A program made the position numbers and the translations under genes. A DNA stretch of 64,000 bases, taken from the NCBI RefSeq assembly GCF_023699985.2, contig NC_069688.1:66040338-66104337 (forward strand), written 5' to 3'. Numbering within the stretch: the stretch's first letter is position 1; each line of letters opens with the position of its first letter. Positions 33,361-44,150 of the stretch are shown one piece after another. Below the pieces are notes generated by a model. That model did no database searches and had not been told where the DNA came from. It was given only the letters and a program-made list of their open reading frames with translations. The DNA is from Odocoileus virginianus. Taxonomy: Eukaryota > Chordata > Mammalia > Artiodactyla > Cervidae.

Positions 33361-34127
33361 TTGTCTTCTCCTCTTTTGTTTCCAACACTTACTTCTTCCT
33401 ATAGCATCTTCTTATGTGCTTTTCATGTACCAAACACTGTTAGATTTAGTCAACTTCATTTCCACCTTCTGACCCTTAGATAATCAGTGACCTTTTTCAT
33501 TAGAGCCACTTTTTTCCCTCCATCCATCTTAAGACCTGAGGATCAAAGGCTTGCATGTTATTCTAGGTAAGATTTGCCAGAGACACGTAACTCTGGGACC
33601 TCTTCACTCTCTGCCAGGAAGGACTGTCTGAGAAGAACTCTGCTTTAAATTTACCGTGTGGGGAGTGTAAGGTCTGGGACAGAAGCGCATCACCCACAAC
33701 AAACGTGCTCAGTTACAGATGGGCAACAGCTGGGGTCAACAATGGCCCTGTTCTGTGAGTCTGTAAAGGCACTCATTCTGGTCTCTTGCCTCATACTAAC
33801 CTCACCTCCAACAGATTTTGAGGTCCTTTCCAGCCTCGCCCCCAAGGGTGGAGACCACCAGTCCAGCCTGCACACTTTTCTCTCCCACACCCGTAGAAAG
33901 CGTTCTTTCATCTTCACTGTGTGCAAAGGAATATGGGTTAGATTAAAGGAATCGGTTGCCACAATATGCAAGCATTTGGTCTCAGTGGCTGCAAAGAGCC
34001 ATTCTCATTAAATTGAATTGAAAAAGGGATCCTTCAGTTGAAAAACAGACGATGATGATGAAAACAAATAAAAAAATAGACCACTTGAGTTTAATTTTAC
34101 CACTTTCTTATATAAAGAGAATGAAAA
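33361..34127. other. Unique intronic sequence
   Basis: No exon or repeat recognised with confidence. The 117-codon plus frame at 33658-34011 has no known domain. Confidence 0.45.
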
Positions 34128-34330
34128 AGTGCAAGTGTTAGTCACTCAGTCGTGTCCGACTCTTTGAGACCCCAAGAGCCTGCCAGGCTCTTCTGTCCAT
34201 GGAATTCTCCAGGCCAGACAGAATACTGGAGTGGGTGGCCGTTCCCTTCTCCAGGGGATCTTCCTGACCTTGGGACTGAGCTCAGTTCTCCAAAATTGCA
34301 GGTGGATTCTTTACTGTCTGAACCAAACTG
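34128..34330 (-). mobile_element. Bov-tA SINE
   Basis: Pattern gtgttagtcactcagtcgtg, ccaggccagacagaatactg, ggcatcttcc-like ggggatcttcctgacct, gcaggtggattctttactgt. A few bases are inserted in the body. Confidence 0.92.
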
Positions 34331-34574
34331 GGGTGAATCTCCTCTCACTGTTTCTATCATAAGTCAGTAAGGACCTACAGTTGACGCTATTCATGAGAAA
34401 AGGTGAGTCTTCTATGAGCATCAATTGTTTTAGATGTGAGAGAAGTCCGAAAGCTTTGCTAGAAAGCTGCTCAGACAAAAATGATAAATGAACAGTCCTA
34501 CATCCAACTAAGGATCTGAACAATTGATAAGAGCCCATTCACACCATCAGAACAGGCCCTCCTAACTAAATGAG

Positions 34575-34760
34575 GTAATAAGTATTCACTCATGAACAAA
34601 TATTTTTGAGCACATGCTGTATGCCAACAGTACACCAGGAGTTGAGTGTGCATGTTACGACAAGCAGAACCAGACGGGACTTCCCAGATGGAGCTTATAG
34701 GCTGCAAGAGGAGACAGATGTCACAGGAGTCCCCAACCAAACAATAAATATCCATTTTAA
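34575..34760 (-). mobile_element. L2 LINE 3' fragment
   Basis: Reverse L2: tattcactcatgaacaaata, ttttgagcacatgctgtatg, ccagatggagcttataggct, aacaataaatatcc. Confidence 0.65.
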
Positions 34761-35031
34761 ACACTGCTGGTGCTGCCACTCACCCTGAGGCTCACATCAG
34801 AGTTCTACTGAGTCAAGTCCACTTGCTCTTACTCAGGGAGCTTTGCTCATCTTAACTTTGAAATTCCCTTCGCATTAAATGCCATTCAAGGCAAGTGCTA
34901 ACATGGGTCAGTGAATTTGAAATGCACACCTGGAGTAACAGGTGCATGGAGGTTGCTGGCTTCCTGTAAATATTTGGCAAACAGCAGATTCCTTTGCAAA
35001 TGATCCTTCACCCACACCATGTTCGCAGGCC

Positions 35032-35120
35032 TTTTTTTTTTTTTTTGCAAATGTTTATACAGCTGTTAAAGAGAAAAGCCAGGAAAAACAACTTTGGGGA
35101 CTGAAAAAAAAAAAAAAAAA
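35032..35120. repeat. T15 and A17 runs in inverted arrangement
   Basis: T run at 35032-35046 and A run at 35104-35120, 57 bp apart. Complementary arms could fold into a hairpin in RNA from either strand. Confidence 0.9.
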
Positions 35121-35464
35121 GGCCAACCAAAATAGATATTCCTCTCTTGCTTTGATTTTCCATTTTCTCAGACTTTAAAAAACTCCATTCCAGGGAGTTT
35201 TGATTCACGGGGCAGATAATTAGGAGAACTGTGAGGTCACAGTGAAGTTTACTTATGGCAACAGGTGTGATAGTCAAGCTATTACCAACCAGCACAGCCC
35301 CACCAACCGGAGTGGGAGCCAGGAGGAGGCAAGGCCCAGAGGCAGGGACAGAGTAGGCCTGGGAGGCGGCCCCACCATCCCACAGCGTCGCTCCTGCCTT
35401 CTACAAAGGGCCAGCACTTTTCAGTCTCAGGTCTGATTCCATTATTTCAAGGTCTCCCGTCCAA

Positions 35465-35655
35465 TCATATCTTTATTGAGTACATCCATTGTCATTTTAT
35501 CCCAGGAACCAAATAGTGATGAGTCCCTGCCTTCATGAGTAGTCCCCGCCTTCATGAAACTTAAGAGTCTATGCTGGTGACAAGACAAAAAAGCAAGGAA
35601 ACACAAAATGATTCCAAACTGTAAACATAAATGAAGCAGGTGATGGGAAAAGGGG
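35465..35655 (-). mobile_element. L2 LINE 3' fragment
   Basis: Pattern atatctttattgagtacatc, cctgccttcatgagtagtcc, aaacttaagagtctatgctg. Contains a local duplication of the ccttcatga block. Confidence 0.55.
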
Positions 35656-35716
35656 GCAGAGAGAGGGAAAGACTTACATAAACTCATTCTTATCAGGATC
35701 CTTAGGGCTTAAAGGG

Positions 35717-35912
35717 GCTTCCCTTGGGGCTCAGATGGTAAAGAATCCGCCTGCAATGCCGGGGAGCCAGGTTTGATCCCCGGGTTGGGAAGATCCCCTG
35801 GAGGACGGCATGGCAGCCCACTCCAGTGTTCCTGCCTGGAGAATCCCATGGACAGAGGAGCCTGGCGGGCTCCAGTCCACAGGGTCACAAACAGTCAGAC
35901 ACTCACACTAGT
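35717..35912 (+). mobile_element. Bov-tA SINE with target-site duplication
   Basis: Complete: gcttcccttggggctcagat, ggtttgatccccgggttggg, through acaaacagtcagacactcac. Flanked by gcttaaaggg at 35707-35716 and 35913-35922. Confidence 0.95.
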
Positions 35913-35922
35913 GCTTAAAGGG

Positions 35923-37032
35923 TTAGTCTTGTACAAGGCACCTGCACCCTAAGAAGCGACAAAGCACTAAGCCCATAAACGAACTGCTAGTGACAGAACT
36001 TCAGCCACAAAGTGGCATAGTGAGAACATTATTTGGGGGGATGGCATGTTGGACGGGCTTTTTCCTAATCCCATAAATCACCTCATCTAGAAAGCCATCT
36101 GGGGAGTCTATTTTTGAAGCTGGCTCAAATTCACAAATGCAAAAAAGTCCTGTCTTAAAGAAGGGAAATACTGAACTGTTCAAGGATGAGATCAAGCAGA
36201 AAGAGAGGAAGGACTTTCACTGTTGATTTTACCCAATTCTCTAATGTTTGAGCCTTTTATGAGCCTTTATTACCTTGGTTGGTTACAAAGTGGGAGGGTT
36301 GTCTCTTCTAAAGAGCTCACGATTTCATGTATAAACCTCCGATGATTTTGATATTTCTGGATCATTTCAAACTTTGAAGTTAGTGGTCCCCTGTTTATAG
36401 CAGCTATAGAAAAGTAACACAACATCTGGTGTGGGGGGGCCGGGGGCACTAACCTGCCTCCCACCAGGGGTGTGACGGATTTTTATCAGCCTGCGTGATG
36501 TGTACACGCCTGTTTCATGGCCAGGGTTTTTGCTAAACTGGCATTTTTACTGGATGGCAGCTTTTAGAAGGACCAGTGGAAAACTGAGTATCCTTCACAA
36601 CAGAACCATAAGGAAGATCACAATTAGTGAGCTTGCTAATTGATCACCATTTTGACCGGTAAGCTTTTAATGAGGATGTAGGTCATCGTTACACAAAGCA
36701 AGAGCTCCGGAGCACCATGATCGGACAAGGCAGAGCCAGCCGGTCTCTGCAGACTGGGAGCGATCCACGGTTCTGAGCCACACCGGGCCGAGGCAGGACA
36801 CGGCCCTGCCAGAGACGAGCGTGTGCTTCTAGCCATCTTGCAGTTTCAATAACTTAAGTTCTGCAGACACTTAATGTCCTTAAAAGGTTGTGGGTTTACT
36901 TATTTACATATAATTCAAAATGAAACCAAGATTTAATATTAAAACAGAATACACATTGTCTGCTGAAATTAAGAGTCTCTTGGTAGATTTTCCAGTTGCA
37001 AAACTCTTCATTAATTCTTCAAAGATAAACTT
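35923..37032. other. Unique intronic sequence
   Basis: No exon or repeat recognised. There is a G-rich run near 36432-36446. Confidence 0.5.
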
Positions 37033-37310
37033 TTCTCAGACTTCCCTGATGGTTCAGTGGTTAAGAATCCGCCCGCCTGTGCAGGGGATGTGGGTTCGAT
37101 CCCTGGTCCAGGAAGAGTCCACATGCTGTGGGGCAGCTAAGCTCGTGAGCCATGGCCACTGGGCTCACACTCCACATGGTCCAGAGCAAGGGAGGCCACC
37201 ACACCAGAGCAGACGGCAGTTCCCAAACACTGCAAGCAGGGAAACTCTGGGCAGCTGTGAAGGCCCAGCATAGCCCAAATAAGCACATTTAAAAAATTTA
37301 AATCAAAGTT
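37033..37310 (+). mobile_element. CHR-L type SINE
   Basis: Long form: cagacttccctgatggttca, gtgggttcgatccctggtcc, gggcagctaagctcgtgagc, gaaactctgggcagctgtga and an A-rich tail. Confidence 0.85.
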
Positions 37311-37921
37311 AACAAAATTTGATGTAAGTAATTTGTAATAACAGTCAGTTGTATAACCGTGTGATTTCTAGCTCATGAGAATCTAGCTATTGCCTCTCAA
37401 AAACAGTAAAATGGGCAGAATGACACTATGTGCACATATAGTTTTTTCGGGTAAATTTCTGAAGCTAATTGCTGGATGATGCTTTTGCTAAAAACTCTCA
37501 TTCTATATTTATTTATGCCTAATTTCAAAACAGGTTTGGAGAATTAAATACCATTCCGACAATGATAAAAAACTTTGCTAAAAATACAGGCCATTGGTCA
37601 ATTCACTAAAAGTACAGACTAGTCATTCTACTGTCAGAAAAATCTACTTCCATTCATTACAAATGGATAGGTATTAGTCAGTTGGGCCCTGAAATCTATA
37701 ATTTAAAGAATGATGAAGGGTTAGTGATTATTTTGCAAATGTCAAGGATGTATTACTTGTAAAGGATAGAAGATTGGTAAGAATCATTAAATAGATCTTT
37801 CTTTTTAAAAATTCAATTTTTTCGTCTTAGCAAAAAACAATCACCACTGAATTGCATGGTACGTTCAGTTTGTTAAAATTTATCAATACTACTAATAACA
37901 CACGCACATATGTGAATATTT
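37311..37921. other. Unique AT-rich intronic sequence
   Basis: No feature recognised. Confidence 0.5.
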
Positions 37922-38942
37922 TGCTGTTGTTCTGTTGCTCAGTCGTGTCCGACTCTTTGCGACCCTATGGACTGAAGCATGCTAGGCTTTCCTGTCCTTC
38001 TCTAATTCCTGGAGTTTGCTCAAACTCATGTCCATTGAGTCAGTGATGCCATCCAACCATCTCATCCTCTGTCGTCCCCTTCTCCTCAATCTTTCTCAGC
38101 ATCGGGGTTTTTTTCCAATAAGTCAGCTCTTCCCATCAGGTGGCTAAATTATTGAGCTTCAGCTTCAGCATCAGTTCTTCCAATGAATATTCAGGACTGA
38201 TCTCCTTCAGGATGGACTGGTTGGATCTCCTTGCTGTCCAAGTGACTCTCAAGAGTCTTCTCCAGCATCACAGTTCGAAAGCATCAATTCTTCGCCACTC
38301 AGTCTTTTTTATCGTCTAGCTCTCACATCCGTACATGACTACTGGAAAAACCATAGCTCTGACTAGATGGACCTTTGTCGGAAAAGTAATGTCTCTGCTT
38401 TTAAATATGCTGTCTAGGTTGATCACAACTTTTCTTCCAAGGAATAAGTGTTTTTTTAATTTTGTGGCTGCAGTCACCATCTGCAGTGATTTTGGAACCC
38501 CCCAAAATAAAGTTTCTCACTGTTTCCCTTGTTTCCCCATCTATTTGCCATGAAGTGATGGGACCAGATGCCATGATCTTTGTTTTTTGAATGCTGAGTT
38601 TTAAGCCAGCTTTTTCACTCTCCTCTTTCACCTTCATCAAGGGGCCTTTTGTTCCTCTTTGCTTTCTGCCATAAGGATGAGGTTATCTGCATATCTGAGG
38701 TTATTGATATTTAACGTGGCAATCTTGACTCCAGCTTGTGCTTTATCCAGCCTGGCATTTCTCATGAAGTACTCTGCATGTAAGCTAAATAAGCAGGGTG
38801 ACAATATACAGCCTTGACGTACTCCTTTCCCAATTTGGAAACAGTCCATTGTTCCATGTCCAGTTCTTACTGCTGCTTCCTGACCTGCATACAGGTTTCC
38901 CAGGAGGCAGGTCAGGTGGTCTGGTATTCCCAATGAAAGGTT
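37922..38942 (-). mobile_element. BovB LINE, 3' half of the split copy
   Basis: Minus-strand BovB from its 3' terminus (cgtgtccgactctttgcgac on plus) into the reverse-transcriptase domain. Translated pieces show GVRQGCILSPCLF (RT motif region), NINNLRYADN and KIMASGPITSWQIDGE. The catalytic YADD is changed to YADN. The frame shifts just after it, near 38637, and stops follow, so the copy is dead. It is interrupted at about 38943 by an ERV LTR and resumes at about 39906. Confidence 0.95.
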
Positions 38943-39905
38943 GTTGCTGAACCACAAAAAGACTCCGAGATTCTTGGCCTCCGGAGGAGAAGAATTCAAT
39001 CCAGGGCCAGAGACGAGGCTGGATCGCTCAGAGCTTTTGTGTAACAAAGTTTTATTAAAGTATAAAAGAGACAGGGAAAGCTTCTGACATAGACATCAGA
39101 AGGGGGCAGAAAGAGTGCCCCCTGCTACTCTTTAGCTGGATGTTATACAGCTACTAGCAGTCTGCTAATTAAGGAAAGGAAATGTCTCAAAACTCAGAGA
39201 TTGGAACCAGGCCCCTCATCCACAACATGCATTTTTTTTCTTTTAAAGTATTTATTATGGAAAATTCTAAAACATACAAAAGTAAAAAGAAAGTGAACAG
39301 CATCCATGTTTATTGTTGTTTAGTCGCTCAGTCGTGTCTGACACTTTGCGACCCCACAGACTGTAGCCCACCAGGCTCCTCTGTCCATGGGATTCTCCAG
39401 GCAAGAATACTGGAGCAGATTGCCATTTCCTTCTCCACCCAAGATGCATTTTGAGATAACCTGGGCACAGATGAGTCATCTTGAAGAAAGGCAGATTTCC
39501 ATACAAATATATAGTTTCACTAACATAGATTTGGAGAACAAGGTATGAGTATACCATACTGGTTTGTCAAGTTGGTTCTGAGCCTTTAGGTGGAACCACC
39601 TTGAAGACAGAGTCTAGGGTAAATGCATAGCACATTAACATAGCCTAAGACAAATATTTCCATAAGAAAAATGCATTGGTTAGCTCAAGGTTTGAGAAAA
39701 GTTAAGTTCAGGTGGAACCAGGTGTCATTATGGCAACACAGAATTTTAAGAGAAACTTCTTTTAAAACTTGTATAGAGAAGGGGAAAAAACGTAACACTA
39801 GTTTGTTTCCTTCCTCTGCATAAGAGAGCGATAAAAAATGTCTGACACCTGTAGCCTATTTCCTCCTTTTGGAGACCCCTGGCCTCCCTGCCTGTTACCC
39901 TCTCA
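38943..39905 (-). mobile_element. Solo ERV LTR inserted in BovB
   Basis: Reading minus, the LTR starts tgagagggtaacaggcaggg, has a long U3, a poly(A) signal in ctttaataaaactttgtt (AATAAA = 39051-39056 on the opposite strand), and ends gtggttcagcaaca. No gag, pol or env adjoins it, so it is a solo LTR. It resembles bovine LTRs of the BTLTR1 kind. It lies in the sense direction of SNTB1. A SINE sits inside it. No clean target-site duplication was resolved. Confidence 0.85.
39312..39440 (-). mobile_element. Bov-A/Bov-tA fragment inside the LTR
   Basis: Only the body is present (gtcgctcagtcgtgtctgac, tctccaggcaagaatactgg, ccatttccttctcc); the tRNA-like head is absent. It is younger than the LTR that contains it. 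Confidence 0.9.
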
Positions 39906-40645
39906 CCATCTCTTGAAGAAATTTCCACAACTACACAATCAAAAGCTCTGATATAATTAATAAAGCAGAAGCAGATGTTTTTCTGGAACTCTTGTTTTTT
40001 CTATGATCCAAAGGATGTTGGCAATTTGGTCTCTGGTTCCTCTGCCGTTTCTAGCTTGTACATCTGGAAGTTCTCAGTTCACACACTGTTGAAGCCTGGC
40101 TTGAAGGATTTTGAGTACTACTTTGCTAGTGTGTGAAATGAGCGCAACTGCACAGTAGTTAGAACATTCTCTGGCATCGCCTTTCTTAGGGATTGGAATG
40201 AAAACTGACCTTTTCCAGTCCTGTGGCCACTGCTGAGTTTTCCAAATTTGTTGGCAGATTGAGTGCAGCATCATCTTTCAGGATTTGAAATAGCTCATCT
40301 GGAATTCCATCACTTTCACTAGTTTGTTTGTAGTGATGATTCCTAAGGCCCACTTGACTTTGAACTCCAGGATGTCTGGCTCTAGGTGAGTGATCACACC
40401 ATAGTGGTTATCGGGTCATGAAGATTTTTTTTTTAGAGTTCTGTGTATTCCTGCCACCTCTTCTTAATATCTTCTGTTTCTGTTAGGTCCATACCATTTC
40501 TGTCCTTTATTGTGTCCATCTTTGCATGAATGATCCCTTGGTATCTCTAATTTTCTTGAAGAGATCTCTAGTCTTTCCCATTCTATTGTTTTCCTCTATT
40601 TCTTTGCACTGTTCACTTAAAAAGGCTTTCTTATCTTTCATTAAG
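39906..40645 (-). mobile_element. BovB LINE, 5' part of the split copy
   Basis: Continues the same BovB. The translated piece at 40074-40274 shows KRSVFIPIPKKGDARECSNY and SHTSKVVLKILQARLQQ, upstream reverse-transcriptase motifs. Sequence beyond (ggtccataccatttctgtcc, gagatctctagtctttccca) runs toward the endonuclease side and ends near 40645, so the copy is 5'-truncated. Together with 37922-38942 it is the longest BovB here. Confidence 0.93.
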
Positions 40646-40824
40646 ATAAGAATGCATTATACTTAAAGTTAAAAAAAAAGCAATTTAGTATTGCTAGAAA
40701 AAAATCAGAAAATACAGAGAAGCTACAAGAAATGGTTCCGAAAAACCACCATTACCTCCTCAAATTGTTAATGGGAATATGCCAGTCCAGCTCTTCTGTA
40801 TTCATCTGTTGTTTTGTCTTGATG

Positions 40825-41525
40825 TGGTAGATTAAAGATGGATAGACATCTATCAAGAAGAGAAGTCTCTCCCTATCTGCGGCTAGCCCTGTGACTAGCT
40901 CTGACTAATGGGATGCAGCAGAAATGTCGCTGCTGTAGCTTCTGAGATTAGATTTTAAAGATGTGCAATTTCTGCTTTTGGATGCTTTGAGCTCCTGGGG
41001 TCCAGCTGCCAGGCTTCAGGAAGTCCAAGGCATACAAAGAAGGCACTCACAGGACCGAGGTGCTCCAGTCGACAATCCCCGCCGAGCTCCCAGCTGACAC
41101 CCAGCGCCAATGGACACCATACATGTGCGCCACTTTGGATGGGGCACCAGGGCAAGCCTGCAGATGACCATAGCTGCAGCCAATAGCACATGGGGCAGAA
41201 GCACTTTCCAGACCAATCCAGTCAGCCCGCAGAAGAGAGAGGATACAATGATTATTGTTTTGAAGCCACTGCGTTGCTTCAGTCATGTCCAACTCTTTGC
41301 GGCCCCACGGACTGAGCCCACCAAGTTCCTCTGTCCATGATTTTCTCCAGGCAAGAATACTGGAGTGTGCCGTCTCCAGGGGATCTTCTCAATCCAGGGA
41401 TCGAACCCACGTCTCTTATGTGTCCTGTGCTGGCAGGCAGGTTCTTTACCACAAGCCCACCTGGGAAGCCACACCCCAATTCAAAAGTCGTTTAATCGGC
41501 ATAGATATTACTGAACAATAGATGG
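40825..41525 (+). mobile_element. MLT1-type MaLR LTR, interrupted by Bov-tA
   Basis: Plus-strand pattern agccctgtgactagctctga, gctcctggggtccagctgcc, gatgaccatagctgcagcca, ttattgttttgaagccact, then after the SINE a short end cggcatagatattactgaac. Confidence 0.65.
41268..41476 (-). mobile_element. Bov-tA SINE inside MLT1 LTR
   Basis: Pattern gcttcagtcatgtccaactc, caggcaagaatactggagtg, gggatcttctcaatccaggg, and head near acctgggaagccacacc. Confidence 0.92.
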
Positions 41526-41754
41526 CTGAGATTGTCTACTTGTCCACTATTGTGCCTATCCATTTATTACTTAATTTACCTACAAAGTGTCTTGGTCGGC
41601 ATAGTAGTGTCTCCCCAGCCAGACGGCATGGTTTTGGAATCCAGGTTCAGGTTGGCCATGAGATGGGGGAGAACTGGGCAAAGTGGGCTGGTCACTGGGA
41701 ATCAGATGAGCTGCTGCTGTGAGGCTGGGCAGGGAGAAGGCAGGGCAGGACCGT

Positions 41755-42085
41755 GAGGGCTGGTCCACCCGAGGCCAGAATGAGCGCGCGATGCAGCCTG
41801 ACGGCCGGTCAGAGGGCGGCTGGCAGGGAGCGCGGGGGCACCCAGGGGGCGGCACGCCCGCAGGTGCCCTCGAGGGGGTGACAGCCTGGTGTCCGCGGCC
41901 CGGACCGAGGGGGCCTGGCGTCCGGCTCCTCCCGCGTGCAGGGCCTCGTCGGGGCGTCTCCCAGCCCTGCGGGGGCACCGCCGGGTCGGGCCCACGGGGC
42001 GCTCGGAGAAGACCCCCCAGTCCCGGCAAAGACGGGCCCGCCCGCCGCGCCGTCAGAGGGTCCCGGGGCCGCGTCCAGGGGAGGT
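41755..42085. promoter_or_regulatory. Intragenic CpG island
   Basis: A hand count gives about 40 CpG dinucleotides in roughly 330 bp, with GC content near 75-80 per cent and no recognised SINE or LTR. This meets the usual island criteria, while flanking intron is CpG-poor. Long open frames exist on both strands (up to 191 codons on minus), as expected in stop-poor GC-rich DNA, and none resembles a protein I know. A plus-strand gaggtgggt at the 3' edge is donor-like. It may be an alternative or antisense promoter, an enhancer-type island, or an island kept by local GC-biased conversion. Confidence 0.7.
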
Positions 42086-42499
42086 GGGTCTTTGCAGCTG
42101 AGGAAGCGATCTCACTGTCAGGACAGGTTTCACCAGTCTCTGAGGACGAAAACACCTGAGATTCTGAGACGGCTCACCTGGATGATACAGTGTGAAATGA
42201 GCTTAAGAACAAAACCCTTAAACTGTAAACGTGTTATCAGAAACAACTCACGGGCAAGCCTTAGCTCATGCTGAGCCGGACCCCAGCTCCAACTCCGCTT
42301 CCTTCACACTTAGAACACGACCCTTCATTTTAAAGCCCTTTATATAAAAACCAACAAAGCAGTCACGTGTGTTCCAAACAACTTCACCCACTCCCTGCGT
42401 CTCCCTCCGCCCAGGACTCACGCTGTGAACCCTGCCGGGGATGCAGTGGGGGCCCAGCAGCCTGGCCAAGCTCCACCTGGTTACGAATCTCAGGTTTAC
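42086..42499. other. Unique intronic sequence next to the CpG island
   Basis: No repeat or exon recognised. Confidence 0.45.
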
Positions 42500-42620
42500 T
42501 TGCTAACTTTTAACTGTATCGCATGCAGTTGATTCACTACATTGGGTTGGTCTCAGGTGTACAGAAAAATGATTCAGTTTTTACATACACAGTTTTTTTA
42601 GATTCATTTCTTGTGAGATT
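42500..42620 (-). mobile_element. L1 3' UTR fragment
   Basis: Reverse pattern gttgattcactacattgggt, ctcaggtgtacagaaaaatg, attcagtttttacatacac, typical of artiodactyl L1 ends. Confidence 0.6.
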
Positions 42621-42636
42621 GAAACAAATTTTTATA

Positions 42637-42812
42637 ATGTGGACCAATTTTTAAAGCCTTTATTGACTTTGTTACAATACTGCTTCTGATTTATGTTTCG
42701 GTTTTTTGGTCATGAGGCAGGTGCAATCTTATCTCCCTGACCAGGGATCAAACCCACACCCCCTGCACGGGAAGGCACAGTCTTAGCCTCTGGACCTCTA
42801 GGGATGTCCCAC
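42637..42812 (-). mobile_element. CHR-type SINE (cctttattgaact-tail subfamily)
   Basis: Plus strand shows aaagcctttattgactttgt, tacaatactgcttctgattt, ccctgaccagggatcaaacc and head near ctctagggatgtcccac. Confidence 0.86.
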
Positions 42813-42850
42813 TCGCATAAGTTTCTATAACCAGCAAGAACCTACCGCAG

Positions 42851-43052
42851 GGACTTCCCTGGTGGGTGAAAGTGTTACTTGCTCTGTTGGGTCCGACTCT
42901 GCAATCCCGACGGACCGTAGCCCGCCAGGCTTCTCTGTCCACAGGATTCTCCAGACAAGAATACTGTTCCCTCCTGCAGGGCATCGTCCCGACTCAGGGA
43001 TCGAACCTGCATTGCAGGCAGATTCTTGACTGCTTGAGCCAGCCAGGGAGCA
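42851..43052 (-). mobile_element. Bov-tA SINE, abutted by a 16-bp CHR head
   Basis: Minus-strand Bov-tA at 42867-43052 (gttgggtccgactctgcaat, ccagacaagaatactgttcc, gcattgcaggcagattcttg), missing about 15 bp of the body. Immediately to its left, 42851-42866 reads gggacttccctggtgg on plus, the start of a CHR element with nothing after it. Confidence 0.82.
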
Positions 43053-43399
43053 CAGGGAACGCTACTCAGCATCCCGAGGGAACCTAAGTGAAGTCACAGC
43101 GCTTGCATGTTTTGAAGTTGCCTCATCAAAACAGCCTCCTCCACAAGAACTGCTCTGGCTGCATGTTAAGGACACGGGGAGCCTCTGCTTAACCACCTGG
43201 ATCAGCCTGCGAGACGCGCCTGCCAGCCTACACGAGTTTTCCACTGGGTTCAATCATCCCAGGCTTGGCACTACAAGCCCTCAGACGCACAAGTACCTGG
43301 CTGTCCAGGGTTATAAAGAGGCAGCCAGAGGCTCCTGGTGTCTGGAGACTGCATTCCTTCCACGTGGCCTTTACACTGAGAGCAAGTAAGGCTCTCCTT

Positions 43400-43592
43400 G
43401 TTGAGTTGCTAAGATGTGTTGGATGCTTTGGGGACTGTAGCCCGCCAGGCTCCTCTGTCCGTGGGAATTTCCCAGGCAAGAGCACTGGAGTGGGTTGCCA
43501 TTTCCTTCTCCAGGGGATCTGCCCGACCCAGGGATCGAACTCACATCTCCTGCTTGGCAGGTGGATTCTTTATCACATGAGCCAACTCGTAA
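43400..43592 (-). mobile_element. Bov-tA SINE
   Basis: Pattern gtagcccgccaggctcctct, caggcaagagcactggagtg, gatcgaactcacatctcctg. The terminal part of the body is scrambled (gttgctaagatgtgttggat). Confidence 0.88.
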
Positions 43593-43941
43593 GATTTCCT
43601 TGCATTCCCTTTAATGTGCCTTCTCCAAAAGTATGAAAGCAGGCTTTTGGTCTGTTCTGTTGATTTTATGAAGACGTTTTCTAAAGCTGAGGCTTTCACA
43701 TGTTTAAACTTGCAGATCACACTTATGAAGACATCGTAAGTCACAGGCCAGTTCACCCGTGTGCAAGCACACATGTGTGCAAGTGGAAACGACAGCTTCA
43801 CAAAGTGATACTTTTACTGTGTGTGACATTTAAATTTTTTTATGTCAGTTTTATATGCTGGGCTATGCTATGGAGCACAGTGATTAAACAGTCTAGGTGT
43901 TGCCATGAAAGTATGTTTTTAGATGTGATCAACAATTCAAT

Positions 43942-44150
43942 CTGGCTTCTCTGATGGCTCAGAGGTCAAGAATCCACCGGCCAATGCAGGAGACGGGGGT
44001 TTTTGATTCTGTGTTGGGGAGATCCTCCGCAGAAGGAAATGGCAAGCTGCTCTGGTATTCTTGCCTGGAGAATCCCATGGACAGAGGAGCCTGGAGGGCT
44101 CCAGTCCATGAGATTGCCAAGGGTTGGGCATGGCTGAGCACGTGGCATAA
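43942..44150 (+). mobile_element. Bov-tA SINE
   Basis: Pattern ggcttctctgatggctcaga, aatgcaggagacgggggttt, gaaatggcaagctgctctgg, ttgggcatggctgagcacgt. Confidence 0.92.

Noticed and set aside
38401..40274. Reverse-transcriptase-like open frames that could look like a gene
   Set aside because: They are fragments of a dead BovB retrotransposon with frameshifts, stops and an altered catalytic motif.
41580..42155. 191-codon minus-strand open frame, the longest in the window
   Set aside because: It crosses the CpG island and ordinary intron on both sides. It is dominated by Pro, Arg, Gly and Ser, with equally open frames on the other strand and no recognisable domain. Stop-poor GC-rich DNA explains it.
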